From contig CADCIO010000012.1 of the NCBI GenBank assembly GCA_902801475.1, positions 1-64,000 on the forward strand: 64,000 nucleotides of DNA, written 5' to 3'. The position numbers and the translations under genes are program-made. Each line of letters begins with the position of its first letter. Positions within the stretch are counted from its first letter, which is position 1. The notes below the pieces were generated by a model, which ran no database searches, had not been told where the DNA came from, and saw only the letters and a program-made list of their open reading frames with translations. This document shows positions 51,780 to 59,945 of this stretch, piece after piece. This DNA comes from an uncultured Bacteroidales bacterium (GTDB lineage: Bacteria; Bacteroidota; Bacteroidia; Bacteroidales; Bacteroidaceae).

Positions 51780-53444
51780 ATGAAAAGGATATTATCACTT
51801 TTAGTTTTGAGTTCCTCGTTTTTGGCTTCCTTTGCGCAGTTGGACAACACAGTGGAGGTGACCAACGAGGTAAAACCTGTCATGACAGACGCCAAGAAGG
51901 TGGATGTGAAGACCCAAGTCGCCGAGACGAAAGTGACACACTACACAATGCAGTATGCTGTGGAGGGACAACCTCTGAGCAACTATGTGCCAGAGCCTCT
52001 AGGCGACTACGAGAGCGAGGCTGTGTGGAAAGGCAATAAGAAGGGATACGTACATCTGGCTGGTGGTGTGCTGGGGAAGTTGGACGGACAAGCTGTCTAT
52101 CAGTTCGATTTGACGGAAAACGACGCGTTGACGTTGGATTTCTCGCTGAAGGGTTTCAATGGAAAGACACGCAAGAACGAGTTTTTCCATCCGACAAACT
52201 GGAAGAGCCGCGACTACCAGAACCGAACAGCTTTGAAGTATAACCACCGTTTCGACAACGGTATGGACTTCTTTGCGAAGGGTGCATTTGAAAACCGCCT
52301 TTATAATTATATGTACACGGGTACTACAGGCACCACAGACAAGCAACACGATGTGCTGGCGAATGCCGTTGTGGGCTTCACTCCTTACGAAGTGGGCAAT
52401 TTCAGCATTAGCGCCACAGCTGGTATCGACTTCTTCAGCCAGAACTATCGTACCACCTTAGCTGACAAGTTAGGCGAGACCCTGCTCCATGCTGATGTCG
52501 ATGCCGCCTACCAGTTCAGCGACGAGCACGGCGTGGACTTGGGCATCGGGGCCTTCCATTCCGCTTATGGGAACGACGAGTTGAAAGGCATCTCACGCTT
52601 ACGCTTCACTCCTCATTATACCTATAGTGCAGACTTGATGGACTTGCAACTTGGCTTGTTTGTCAGCACCAAAGGGAACGTGGCACCTGACGCATCGTTC
52701 ACCTACCACCTAAACCCAAAGAGCGACGTGTTTGTAGAAGTGACGGGTGAAGAGGAAGACAACACCTTCCGTGCTTTCTCTGCAGAACATCCCTACTTTG
52801 CCATGTTGAACGATGCCCCTGGCGAAAAACAGAAAATGGAGTCAGCCTTCTACCAGTTGGAAACCAGCATCGGCTACAGATTCAAGGACTTCTATGGCCT
52901 CAACGGTCAAATCAGCGCCACCTATGAGCAGGGAAAGAATGAACTGGCTACAGAGTGGATAGACACAGATGCATTGGGACATCAGGTGTGCTTTGTAGAG
53001 TTCTACAAGTGTCACGATTTTATGATTGACGCCGACTTCTCCTATGCTTTCGGAGACATTCTGAAGCTGGAGACCAAACACGAATTGTGCATTGAACGTT
53101 GGAAGGACGAGGAAGCGAACAAATGGGTGAAAGGCAACTATTCCACCCCCATCTTCTCAATGGATTGGAAAGCAGATGTGAAACTGATGAAAAGCTTCTA
53201 TCTGGGTCTTGACTGGCAATACAAGACATTCTATCAAGAAGACTTGGGCACCGCAGAAGATCCTCAATACAAGCGTCCTGACATCGTGAATCTGGGAGCA
53301 AGCCTACGATACACATTGCCCATCAAGCAACCGCTCACCATATTCGTAAAGGGTGATAATCTGCTCAACCACAACCACGACCTTTATTACGGCTATCGCA
53401 ACATCGGAGCGAACTTCTTGGGTGGTTTTGCGCTGAGTTTTTAA
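51780..53444 (+). CDS. TonB-receptor-like outer membrane beta-barrel protein without plug
   Basis: 554 aa with signal peptide KRILSLLVLSSSFLASFA. The mature protein is made of alternating amphipathic strands (TLDFSLKGFNGKTRKNEFF, FSISATAGIDFF, LGLDWQYKTFY) and ends in GANFLGGFALSF, whose terminal Phe is typical of BAM substrates. The barrel resembles the C-terminal part of TonB-dependent receptors, but no TonB box or plug is visible and the length is short for that family. An N-terminal region (EVTNEVKPVMTDAKKVDVKT) may contact the TPR protein encoded two nt upstream. Transport specificity is unknown. Confidence 0.8.
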   Translation: MKRILSLLVLSSSFLASFAQLDNTVEVTNEVKPVMTDAKKVDVKTQVAETKVTHYTMQYAVEGQPLSNYVPEPLGDYESEAVWKGNKKGYVHLAGGVLGKLDGQAVYQFDLTENDALTLDFSLKGFNGKTRKNEFFHPTNWKSRDYQNRTALKYNHRFDNGMDFFAKGAFENRLYNYMYTGTTGTTDKQHDVLANAVVGFTPYEVGNFSISATAGIDFFSQNYRTTLADKLGETLLHADVDAAYQFSDEHGVDLGIGAFHSAYGNDELKGISRLRFTPHYTYSADLMDLQLGLFVSTKGNVAPDASFTYHLNPKSDVFVEVTGEEEDNTFRAFSAEHPYFAMLNDAPGEKQKMESAFYQLETSIGYRFKDFYGLNGQISATYEQGKNELATEWIDTDALGHQVCFVEFYKCHDFMIDADFSYAFGDILKLETKHELCIERWKDEEANKWVKGNYSTPIFSMDWKADVKLMKSFYLGLDWQYKTFYQEDLGTAEDPQYKRPDIVNLGASLRYTLPIKQPLTIFVKGDNLLNHNHDLYYGYRNIGANFLGGFALSF

Positions 53445-53460
53445 TTTAATTGACGAAAAA

Positions 53461-53492
53461 TTTGGTAGAATAAAGGAAAAGCCGTACCTTTG
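53461..53492 (+). promoter_or_regulatory. Promoter of greA
   Basis: TTTG (53461-53464), a 20-bp spacer and TACCTTTG (53485-53492). The start near 53499 lies upstream of the hairpin at 53512, so the hairpin is in the greA leader. Confidence 0.8.
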
Positions 53493-53511
53493 CAGCGGTA
53501 AAAGATATTTA

Positions 53512-53550
53512 GGGTTCCGACATGAAGAGTGTCGGGATTCTTTTTTCTTT
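53512..53550 (+). terminator. Leader terminator/attenuator of greA
   Basis: GGGTTCCGACA (53512-53522) pairs with TGTCGGGATTC (53530-53540) using G-U pairs at the base, loop TGAAGAG, then TTTTTTCTTTTT. The stem lies between the greA promoter and the ATG at 53606. It could end a short leader RNA of about 50 nt or be read through to greA. It also serves any read-through from the barrel gene. Confidence 0.8.
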
Positions 53551-53605
53551 TTATCATTCGAGAAACAGATTCTAATAACGACTAAACCAAAACAGAAATA
53601 GCATT

Positions 53606-54076
53606 ATGGCTTATATGTCACAAGAGGGCTACGACAAACTTCGTGCCCAAATCAAGCAACTGGAAGAAGTGGAGCGCCCTGAGGTGATCCGCCAGATTGC
53701 CGAGGCTCGTGAAAAAGGCGACCTCTCAGAAAATGCAGAGTATGATGCCGCCAAGGAGGCACAGGGAAAATTGGAAACAAAGATTGCCGAACTGAAGGCT
53801 GTCCTTGCCGACACAAAGATTCTTGACCCTTCGAAACTGACGAAGAAGGATGAGGTGCAGATTCTTTCGAAGGTGGAACTGAAAAACGTGGACAACGGCA
53901 TGAAGCTTACCTACACCATCGTGAGCGAGGGTGAAGCCAACCTGCGTGAGAACAAGATTTCCATCAAGACTCCTATTGCACAAGGTCTGCTTGGCAAGAA
54001 AGTGGGTGACGTGGCTGAGGTCACTGTACCACGTGGCGTGATGAAGTTCGAAATCATGAGCATTAACTTCGGATAA
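53606..54076 (+). CDS. greA: Transcription elongation factor GreA
   Basis: 156 aa. The N-terminal coiled coil carries the catalytic tip in EKGDLSENAEYDAAKE (the Asp and Glu that stimulate RNA cleavage), and the C-terminal FKBP-like domain starts near residue 85. GreA enters the secondary channel of RNA polymerase and restarts backtracked complexes. The gene is preceded by a promoter and a strong leader terminator. The HIT-protein start is 2 nt after its stop, so greA, the HIT gene and the thioesterase gene probably form one operon. Confidence 0.96.
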   Translation: MAYMSQEGYDKLRAQIKQLEEVERPEVIRQIAEAREKGDLSENAEYDAAKEAQGKLETKIAELKAVLADTKILDPSKLTKKDEVQILSKVELKNVDNGMKLTYTIVSEGEANLRENKISIKTPIAQGLLGKKVGDVAEVTVPRGVMKFEIMSINFG

Positions 54077-54078
54077 TT

Positions 54079-54474
54079 ATGGGTATTTTTGCTAAGATTG
54101 CAGCTGGGGAGATTCCTTCCTACAAGTGTGCAGAGAACGATGAATTCTATGCGTTCCTCGACATCAATCCCCTCGTAAAGGGTCACACGTTGGTCATTCC
54201 ACGTCGTGAAGTGGATTACATCTTCGATATGGAAGATGACGAGTTGGCACGTTTCGAAGTGTTTGCCAAGAAAGTGGCAGTAGCCATCAAGGCTGCCTTC
54301 CCTTGCGTGAAAGTGGGTCAGGCTGTGCTGGGTCTTGAAGTGCCCCACGCACATATCCACCTCATCCCTATGCAGAGCGAGAAGGACATGAACTTCGCCA
54401 ATCCCAAGCTCAGCCTTTCCGCTGAGGAGATGCAGGAGATTGCCTGCAAGATTTATCAGGAGTTCTCCAAGTAA
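54079..54474 (+). CDS. HIT family nucleotide-binding hydrolase
   Basis: 131 aa. FLDINPLVKGHTLVIPRREV and the C-terminal HAHIHLIP give the histidine-triad signature (HxHxH), where the middle His attacks the alpha-phosphate. Bacterial members hydrolyse adenosine phosphoramidates or dinucleotides; substrate is not set by the sequence. It starts 2 nt after greA and is followed 15 nt later by a thioesterase gene. Cytosolic, usual length for the family. Confidence 0.93.
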   Translation: MGIFAKIAAGEIPSYKCAENDEFYAFLDINPLVKGHTLVIPRREVDYIFDMEDDELARFEVFAKKVAVAIKAAFPCVKVGQAVLGLEVPHAHIHLIPMQSEKDMNFANPKLSLSAEEMQEIACKIYQEFSK

Positions 54475-54489
54475 GCAGGACGCAGCAAG

Positions 54490-54912
54490 ATGTTGACGCA
54501 GCAAGAATGTGACTTCCTTCACTCGCGAATGCAGGGCACCATCATCGAAACCTTGGGCATTCGTTTTGTGCCCACCGACGATGAGTTTGCTGTGGCAGAA
54601 ATGCCCATCTCTCCTCAGACGCGTCAATATCTGGGTGTATTACATGGAGGTGCTTCTCTTACTTTGGCTGAAACCATTGCAGGTGTGGGGTCTCTTCACT
54701 TGACCAACTATGATGAGTCCCTCGCCGTATGCGGTACAGAGGTGAATGCCAGCCACGTGGCGATGTCTGCCACAGAAGGCAAAGTCTTTGGCAAGGCAAA
54801 GCTCATCTATGCCGGCAAGAGCACTCATGTATGGAACGTGGACATTGTGGGTGAAGATGGCACCATCATCTCAGCAGAACGAGTGACCAATCGCATCATT
54901 CAACGCAAATAA
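54490..54912 (+). CDS. Hotdog-fold acyl-CoA thioesterase (PaaI/MenI-like)
   Basis: 140 aa. VLHGGASLTLAETIAGVGS is the hotdog helix motif, with the catalytic acidic residue (Glu in LAET) of the YdiI/MenI type. SHVAMSATEGKVFGKAKLIY and VWNVDIVGEDGTIIS complete the fold. Close relatives hydrolyse 1,4-dihydroxy-2-naphthoyl-CoA in menaquinone synthesis or phenylacetyl-type CoA esters. No men genes lie next to it, so MenI is only one option. It is the last gene of the greA operon, before a terminator. Confidence 0.87.
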   Translation: MLTQQECDFLHSRMQGTIIETLGIRFVPTDDEFAVAEMPISPQTRQYLGVLHGGASLTLAETIAGVGSLHLTNYDESLAVCGTEVNASHVAMSATEGKVFGKAKLIYAGKSTHVWNVDIVGEDGTIISAERVTNRIIQRK

Positions 54913-54927
54913 AAAACCCGCAGAAGA

Positions 54928-54967
54928 AAAAAAGGGGGCACCTCTTCGTTGAGATGTCCCTTTTTTC
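54928..54967 (+). terminator. Terminator of the greA operon
   Basis: An A-run, GGGGGCACCTC (54935-54945) paired with GAGATGTCCC (54951-54960) with one bulge, and TTTTTT. The tail also reads as a terminator in the opposite direction. Confidence 0.75.
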
Positions 54968-55215
54968 GTGCCAAAAGCACGAAGTTGGTTTTAGAGAATT
55001 GAACCTTTTGTTCAATCTTTTTGGCTCCGTAGAGTCGTGTTTTTGCCGTAGAGAATCCTCTTTTGGCGGAAGGTGCTGGGCTTCACAGCTTCACCCTCAT
55101 AATTTTGGTTTAGTTAAGCATTAATTGTTTTATTATAAGTAAAAGCAAAAGTTCTAGCGTTAAACCTTTATGCGTCAATCCACAAAAAGTAGAGAGTACA
55201 CAAGAGCGTGCGCTC
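54968..55215. other. Intergenic region between convergent operons
   Basis: About 250 bp without a coding frame. ATTGAAC (54998-55004) pairs with GTTCAAT (55010-55016) ahead of CTTTTT, a second small terminator. The rest holds no recognisable gene or RNA. Confidence 0.55.
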
Positions 55216-55725
55216 TTACTGGATCTCGTCTTCCCTGGTGAGGCTGATGATGGAGTCGTTCGTTGCCTTCATCTCGGCTTGACTCACATCCTTCACGTGA
55301 ATGGCCTGACGTACATCGCTTGACTTAATGTAGGGGTCAACCGCCACCACATGGCTATTTTCCTCCGTTTCCTGCTCACCAATGGCGTGTTCAGCTGCGC
55401 GTCCGATGGTCAATGCCATCGCCACCACTGCTGCGGCCTTGAAGAATGGAGCGATGTGGCGAGTCGTCAACTTGACGATATGTGCCTTGGCTTGCATAGG
55501 TTTTAGCTCAGTAGCTTCAATTTGTGCCATCATCCGCTCGTCGAAATCCTCACCCAACGTTTCTGCCTTCGCCCCTGTTTCGTAGTTGAAGAGGTCGGCG
55601 TACTGCGCCAAATGTCCTGGTACATCCTCTTGAGAGAAGAACGAACGAAGAATCTGCTCTTCCTGCAATGTCGTTGTGCAGGAGAAATAGCTCTCTATCA
55701 GTTGTTCTATGTACTTGTAATCCAT
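55216..55725 (-). CDS. Anti-sigma-factor-like membrane protein
   Basis: 169 aa. A soluble N-terminal half (DYKYIEQLIESYFSCTTTLQ, EEQILRSFFSQEDVPGHLAQ) is followed by one membrane helix (APFFKAAAVVAMALTIGRAA, about 92-111) and a short charged end (NDSIISLTREDEIQ). This arrangement, directly downstream of an ECF sigma factor gene, is that of Bacteroidota anti-sigma-like proteins. Similar proteins are sometimes mislabelled as oxidoreductases. It probably binds and holds the sigma factor encoded at 55781. The signal that releases it is unknown. Confidence 0.65.
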   Translation of the reverse strand: MDYKYIEQLIESYFSCTTTLQEEQILRSFFSQEDVPGHLAQYADLFNYETGAKAETLGEDFDERMMAQIEATELKPMQAKAHIVKLTTRHIAPFFKAAAVVAMALTIGRAAEHAIGEQETEENSHVVAVDPYIKSSDVRQAIHVKDVSQAEMKATNDSIISLTREDEIQ

Positions 55726-55780
55726 TTACGGGTGATTTTTTTGTACTCTCTACTTAAACGACGGGTGAGAAACGAAAAAG

Positions 55781-56287
55781 TTACAAGAAAAGTGATTTTT
55801 TTTGCAAAATTTTTTCCTTCATCTCGTTTCTCGCACGGAAGAGTGTTACTTTTACGTCTGATTCTGAAATGCTTAACACATCTGCTATCTCTTTATAAGA
55901 TTTTCCTTCAATGTCCCTCAATTGCAAGACAGTGCGCTGTTTTTCGGGCAACGCATTGATGATGTCGGCAATGAAACTGGTCGTTTCCTGATGCATCAGA
56001 GACGAATCGGTACCTCCCAGTCCTTCGTCCATACGGTCGTGCACTTCATCATCGAACGACACGTGCTGGTTGTCCATCTTCTCCTTCCTGTCGATGGCAA
56101 GGTTCCGAGCCATTGTCAAGGCAAACGCTTCCAAGTTCTCCACCTTCTGCAGTTCATCACGTCGTTCCCACAGCTTCATAAGGGTATCCTGCACAATGTC
56201 CTCCGCCTCCTCCCTATTCAGGATGATGCGTAATGCCGTTCTGAAGATGATGTTCTTCAACGGTAGGATATCGTGCTTGAAATCCAT
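55781..56287 (-). CDS. ECF-type RNA polymerase sigma factor
   Basis: 168 aa. Region 2 (ILNREEAEDIVQDTLMKLWE) and region 4 (ALPEKQRTVLQLRDIEGKSY, EIADVLSISESDVKVTLFRA) are joined by a short linker, without regions 1.1 or 3. The gene follows argB by 31 nt and precedes its probable anti-sigma gene by 55 nt. The argB-sigma-anti-sigma order is one I recall from other Bacteroidales. Regulation probably includes the argB transcript. The heptad repeats at 56289-56323 fill the gap. Confidence 0.9.
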   Translation of the reverse strand: MDFKHDILPLKNIIFRTALRIILNREEAEDIVQDTLMKLWERRDELQKVENLEAFALTMARNLAIDRKEKMDNQHVSFDDEVHDRMDEGLGGTDSSLMHQETTSFIADIINALPEKQRTVLQLRDIEGKSYKEIADVLSISESDVKVTLFRARNEMKEKILQKKSLFL

Positions 56288-56288
56288 C

Positions 56289-56323
56289 TCTTAACTGTCA
56301 ATTGTCAACTCTCAACTGTCAAC
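56289..56323 (-). repeat. Heptanucleotide stop-codon repeat, 5 units
   Basis: In argB sense the units are GTTGACA, GTTGAGA, GTTGACA, ATTGACA and GTTAAGA. The argB stop TGA (56321-56319) is in the first unit, and each later unit gives TGA or TAA one frame on. The tract fills the gap to the sigma-factor ATG at 56287. Confidence 0.9.
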
Positions 56324-57116
56324 TAATCATCGTTCCTTGTTTTCCGTCAATCGCGTCAGCCTTCGTGATGATCACTCTTTTCACACCAGCCTTGACGGCT
56401 TCGAGGGCATTCTCAATCTTCGGAATCATACCACCACTCACAGTGCCGTCCGCCTTCAACTGCTCGAAACTCTCAGCTGTGATGTGAGGAATGACCGATG
56501 CCTCATCCTCCGGGTCAGTCAGCACACCAGCGTGTTCGAAACTGTAGATGAGCGTCACATCGAAATAAGGAGCCAATGCCTTAGCCGTCTCACCAGCAAT
56601 AGTGTCCGCATTGGTGTTCAGGAGATTGCCCTGCTTGTCGTGCGTCAATGGAGCCATCACAGGCACCACACCCTCACCAATCAGCGTGGCAAGCATACGG
56701 CCGTCACAGGCATCCACATCGCCCACAAAGCCAAAATCCACCATCTGCTCTGTGCCGTCATCCATCTTCACCTTCTTCAGCGGACGCTTGTGCGACAGCA
56801 TCACGTTCATGTCGGCACCCGTCAGTCCCAAAGCGTTGATGCCACAAGCCTGCAGACGAGCCACGATGTTCTTGTTCACCAAGCCACCATACACCATCGT
56901 CACCACTTTCAGCATCTCCGCATCCGTCACACGACGGCCACCAATCATCGTACTCTCGATGCCCAGCTGAGCCGCCACTTTCGTAGCCGACCTGCCGCCA
57001 CCATGTACCAGCACCTTCGCACCCTCGATGGCACTGAAATCTCGGAGCAACTGCTGGAGGCTCTCTTCGTCCTCCACAATCTTGCCCCCCACTTTCACTA
57101 CTGTCAGTTCTTTCAT
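56319..57116 (-). CDS. argB: Acetylglutamate kinase
   Basis: 265 aa, an amino-acid-kinase fold protein that phosphorylates N-acetylglutamate in the cyclic arginine pathway. VVKVGGKIVEDEE and VLVHGGGRSATKVA bind ATP and substrate, NTNADTIAGETAKAL and GGMIPKIENALEAV close the active site. The last residues (TMIS) and stop lie in a heptad repeat. The gene directly follows a Dabb-domain gene (6-nt gap) and precedes the ECF sigma gene. No other arginine genes are in the window. Confidence 0.95.
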   Translation of the reverse strand: MKELTVVKVGGKIVEDEESLQQLLRDFSAIEGAKVLVHGGGRSATKVAAQLGIESTMIGGRRVTDAEMLKVVTMVYGGLVNKNIVARLQACGINALGLTGADMNVMLSHKRPLKKVKMDDGTEQMVDFGFVGDVDACDGRMLATLIGEGVVPVMAPLTHDKQGNLLNTNADTIAGETAKALAPYFDVTLIYSFEHAGVLTDPEDEASVIPHITAESFEQLKADGTVSGGMIPKIENALEAVKAGVKRVIITKADAIDGKQGTMIS

Positions 57117-57122
57117 TTTCTC

Positions 57123-57428
57123 TTAAATTTCAAAGTCCAGACAACTTCTCTGCACCGTGTAAGGGCGCACTTTTCCATTTGCCACAGCCACATGTTCAGG
57201 GTGCTGCGCATAGCCCTTCAGCGCCTCTTCCGATTCCAGCGTGCTGTCGAGCATCACGTCTGCATTCGACGAAGCCAGCCGTCCGTCAATATGTACCTTC
57301 ACGTCAAGGAGTCCAGGCACCTTGCCCACCAGTCCTTCAAGACCCTCCTTGATACCGCATTTCACTTCTTTCTTCTCGTTCTCCGAGAGTTCCGGATTCA
57401 ATGTCCAGAGAATAATGTGCTTAACCAT
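57123..57428 (-). CDS. Dabb-domain (stress-responsive alpha/beta barrel) protein
   Basis: 101 aa. MVKHIILWTLNPELSENEKK and LEGLVGKVPGLLDVKV, followed by DVMLDSTLESEEALKGYA and QHPEHVAVANGKVRPYTVQR, match the dimeric Dabb fold. Members are small, with a ligand cavity between subunits; most have no assigned function. It is the first gene of the argB-sigma unit. TAACTTTG at 57465-57458 is a possible -7 box about 30 nt upstream. A catalytic role is not evident. Confidence 0.82.
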   Translation of the reverse strand: MVKHIILWTLNPELSENEKKEVKCGIKEGLEGLVGKVPGLLDVKVHIDGRLASSNADVMLDSTLESEEALKGYAQHPEHVAVANGKVRPYTVQRSCLDFEI

Positions 57429-57457
57429 TGCTTTCTTGTTTTTAATTTATTCGGCTA

Positions 57458-57465
57458 CAAAGTTA
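57458..57465 (-). promoter_or_regulatory. Candidate -7 element of the Dabb-argB-sigma operon
   Basis: TAACTTTG on the minus strand, about 30 nt before ATG 57428. The -33 position is T-rich but not TTTG. Confidence 0.55.
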
Positions 57466-57571
57466 CATCTTTTCATTGACATAAAAAACCGAAAACAGAA
57501 AAATAACAATTATTTCCATATATCATATAAAATAGGGGAGATTGTTTTACCTTGAAGTTTTGCGGAGCAAC

Positions 57572-57613
57572 TAGGAAAATTTTTTTCTCTAACTAGAGCG
57601 TAAAATTTTCCTA
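57572..57613. promoter_or_regulatory. Long inverted repeat upstream of the second ECF sigma gene
   Basis: TAGGAAAATTTT (57572-57583) pairs perfectly with AAAATTTTCCTA (57602-57613), and an inner CTCT/AGAG stem (57587-57590/57595-57598) lies within it. It ends 28 bp upstream of TAACTTTG (57642-57649), the probable -7 box of the sigma gene. It is an operator candidate, or the fold of an RNA if transcribed from further upstream. The rest of the 320-bp gap 57429-57748 shows no gene. Confidence 0.6.
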
Positions 57614-57641
57614 ACAGTAACAAACTGTGCTTACAGAATCG

Positions 57642-57649
57642 TAACTTTG
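57642..57649 (+). promoter_or_regulatory. Candidate -7 element of the ECF sigma gene at 57749
   Basis: TAACTTTG fits TAnnTTTG. No TTTG is seen at 19-20 bp upstream. The leader to ATG 57749 would be about 95 nt. Confidence 0.45.
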
Positions 57650-57748
57650 CAATCTAAATGATTAAAATTCACCTTTTATGTAAAAAAAGTTGCTGAAATA
57701 TTATAGATTCCTCGAAAAAGTGGGAATATAATAGTAGAAAGCAGTAAG

Positions 57749-58348
57749 ATGGAGCGACAGACTGACAATCGACAGACAGCAATAGCAGAAGTAGATGCAC
57801 GGCTGGTGAAGAGCATTCTGGACGGAAACAGAGTGGGTTTCCGTATGCTCATCAATCGCCATGCAACAACTGTGCGAATGTTTGTGGCACGTTTCATTCC
57901 ATTGCTGGAAGATGAAGAGGAAGTGACACAGGATGTGTTCATGAAGGCATATGAAAGCCTGCAACGCTTTGATGGAGATAAAGCGAATTTCAAGACTTGG
58001 TTGTTGCGCATAGCTTACCACGCTGTACTGAAACATCTTCGGCATGAACCACGTCTGGAGTTTGTGGAACTGGAAGGATTGGATATTGAAACCATCTCCG
58101 ATGATGCAACAAATACTTTGTTAGGTGATACTTCCTCCCATCGCCTTATGCTGCTCAAAAAGGCTGTGAGCCTGCTCGCTTCCGATGACCAAATGCTCAT
58201 CAGTCTCTACTATTACGATGGGCATCCCCTAAGAGAGATTGCTTACATTGTTGACCGATCCGACAGTTATCTGAGTTCACGCCTTCAATGGCTCCGAAAG
58301 AAGATTTATCAAACCGTCATTCAACTCGAAAGAAATGAAAAAGACTGA
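57749..58348 (+). CDS. ECF-type RNA polymerase sigma factor
   Basis: 199 aa. Region 2 (FIPLLEDEEEVTQDVFMKAY, FKTWLLRIAYHAVLKHLRHE) and region 4 (LLASDDQMLISLYYYDGHPL, EIAYIVDRSDSYLSSRLQWL) are clear. The stop overlaps the start of the next gene by 14 nt, so the anti-sigma-like partner is co-translated. The two exported paralogues downstream (58974 and 59946) are the probable output. A large inverted repeat at 57572 may control it. Confidence 0.9.
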   Translation: MERQTDNRQTAIAEVDARLVKSILDGNRVGFRMLINRHATTVRMFVARFIPLLEDEEEVTQDVFMKAYESLQRFDGDKANFKTWLLRIAYHAVLKHLRHEPRLEFVELEGLDIETISDDATNTLLGDTSSHRLMLLKKAVSLLASDDQMLISLYYYDGHPLREIAYIVDRSDSYLSSRLQWLRKKIYQTVIQLERNEKD

Positions 58349-58946
58349 AACCTATCACGATGAAGCGCTACGCATCATCATGCGCCAACAAGCAGAGAAT
58401 GCCCAACAGATGGAATTCCCTGAAGACTTGGCAGACAAGCTGATGCAACGCATTGAACGAAAAGAAGCCCTACAACAGAAAGCCCAGCAACGCAAACGCA
58501 GATGGATTGCTGTGGGCATTGCAGCTGCTTTGGCACTCTTGGTGGGTGTTGCCCTCCATGTGTTCCATCAAGACGATGAAAAACCTCAGCAGCAAGTGGC
58601 GAAAAAGGTGGAGATACAAAACGACTCCATCCCTGAGAAGGAGACGGAAGAGGTGACAAAAGATTCTGCCAATGTCATAAAGGAAATCGAACGACTTCAA
58701 TACGAGGTACCTCGATTGCCTGTGGCGCAAACGACTATGTCCAAAGATTCTATGATAGAAATAACAGATGAGCCTCCGATGACAGACGTCATGCTGGCAG
58801 AGAATGAAGAAGACAGCATCAGCTATCCTCATTATGTCAGGAATTGGGAGGTTTACATCCAGCAGATGGAGGCGCAGATGCAGGCTCATATCGAGACTGT
58901 GGACAAAGAATACAACGAAATGATGACTTTCTATAAAGATTATTAA
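58335..58946 (+). CDS. Anti-sigma-factor-like membrane protein
   Basis: 203 aa. A cytoplasmic N-terminus with a helical segment (EDLADKLMQRIERKEALQQK) is followed by one membrane helix (WIAVGIAAALALLVGVALHV, about 56-75). A polar periplasmic part (DEKPQQQVAKKVEIQNDS) ends with EAQMQAHIETVDKEYNEM. Overlap with the sigma gene, topology and size fit an anti-sigma regulator with a periplasmic sensor. It lacks the zinc-binding HxxxCxxC motif of ZAS-type anti-sigma factors, so it is a different class. It probably restrains the sigma factor at 57749. Confidence 0.7.
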   Translation: MKKTETYHDEALRIIMRQQAENAQQMEFPEDLADKLMQRIERKEALQQKAQQRKRRWIAVGIAAALALLVGVALHVFHQDDEKPQQQVAKKVEIQNDSIPEKETEEVTKDSANVIKEIERLQYEVPRLPVAQTTMSKDSMIEITDEPPMTDVMLAENEEDSISYPHYVRNWEVYIQQMEAQMQAHIETVDKEYNEMMTFYKDY

Positions 58947-58973
58947 CCTTCATCACAGATAAGAAGAAAGCGT

Positions 58974-59933
58974 ATGAAAAAGATATTGGTATTCATCATC
59001 GGGTGGCAGATTGCCCTTTCGATGTCTGCACAATTTAATTTTTTCGATTATAAGGACACGCTCAATCTAATCGGAAATAAGGGCGGTTATTCTCAATTGC
59101 TAATAAATTATGGTGTCGGTGTCAACGGTAAGGATGTAGCCGGATGTATGATTGAACACATGTTTTATCATGATGTTCCCAAAGAAAAGATACAGAGTAT
59201 CAAAAGCATTTTCATGGAGGGGATGACGAAAAGTAAGAGATCCCTTCATGGCGAAATTCATCAGGATGGTTTAGATTCTGTTAGAATGGTTGTTTCCGAC
59301 ACCATAATGATTGCCAAAGAAGACAATTATCAGGTGATGGGCAGGAATGTGGAAGGACTTTGCTATCTCCATGCTCAATTCGAGGATATAGATGATAAGT
59401 GGGGAAAGAGCACATTTTTATTATTCCATTATTTTCAAGACGATGCATCGTTTGAGCACGTGAAGGAGAGTTCCCTGCGGATGGATAAGACATTGACGAC
59501 CATTCTGAAAGAACTCCCACACAAAACCCATCATGTGGTGTTCAAACCCCGATCCGAAAAAGAAGGCTACACATGGGAGGTTCCCAATCCGTTTGTGAAG
59601 AAAGAAACAAAGGCTGTCATCTATCAAGTTGAGAATAAAGAAATCATTACAGACCTCTATCAACAGCTGCTTGCTACAGCCTACACACATCTTGATTACC
59701 AAGAGAGATTCGCTTTGCAAATATTTGCCAAATACAACCAACGTGATCATATTGTGTTCAGCGTCCTGCGTCCCCAAAAGCCTGGCTACATCACTTGGGC
59801 GATATGTTTGGACAGGCGGAAACTTTCCATTCTTCGTGCAGAGGGCGATGAGGGCATTAACATCGATAACAATTGGTTTGCTGATGATGTGATCCAATCC
59901 CATTCAACCGACAAGTCAAAATCCTCCAACTAA
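58974..59933 (+). CDS. Uncharacterised exported protein, paralogue A
   Basis: 319 aa with signal peptide KKILVFIIGWQIALSMSA. I do not recognise a family. Segments that recur in the next gene include LLINYGVG, a central metal-free stretch (VMGRNVEGLCYLHAQFED) and the C-terminal block PGYITWAICLDRRKLSILRA. It is 27 nt after the anti-sigma gene, so it is probably part of the same ECF regulon. Predicted to be periplasmic. No catalytic signature is visible. Confidence 0.75.
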   Translation: MKKILVFIIGWQIALSMSAQFNFFDYKDTLNLIGNKGGYSQLLINYGVGVNGKDVAGCMIEHMFYHDVPKEKIQSIKSIFMEGMTKSKRSLHGEIHQDGLDSVRMVVSDTIMIAKEDNYQVMGRNVEGLCYLHAQFEDIDDKWGKSTFLLFHYFQDDASFEHVKESSLRMDKTLTTILKELPHKTHHVVFKPRSEKEGYTWEVPNPFVKKETKAVIYQVENKEIITDLYQQLLATAYTHLDYQERFALQIFAKYNQRDHIVFSVLRPQKPGYITWAICLDRRKLSILRAEGDEGINIDNNWFADDVIQSHSTDKSKSSN

Positions 59934-59945
59934 CACTCCCATCTT

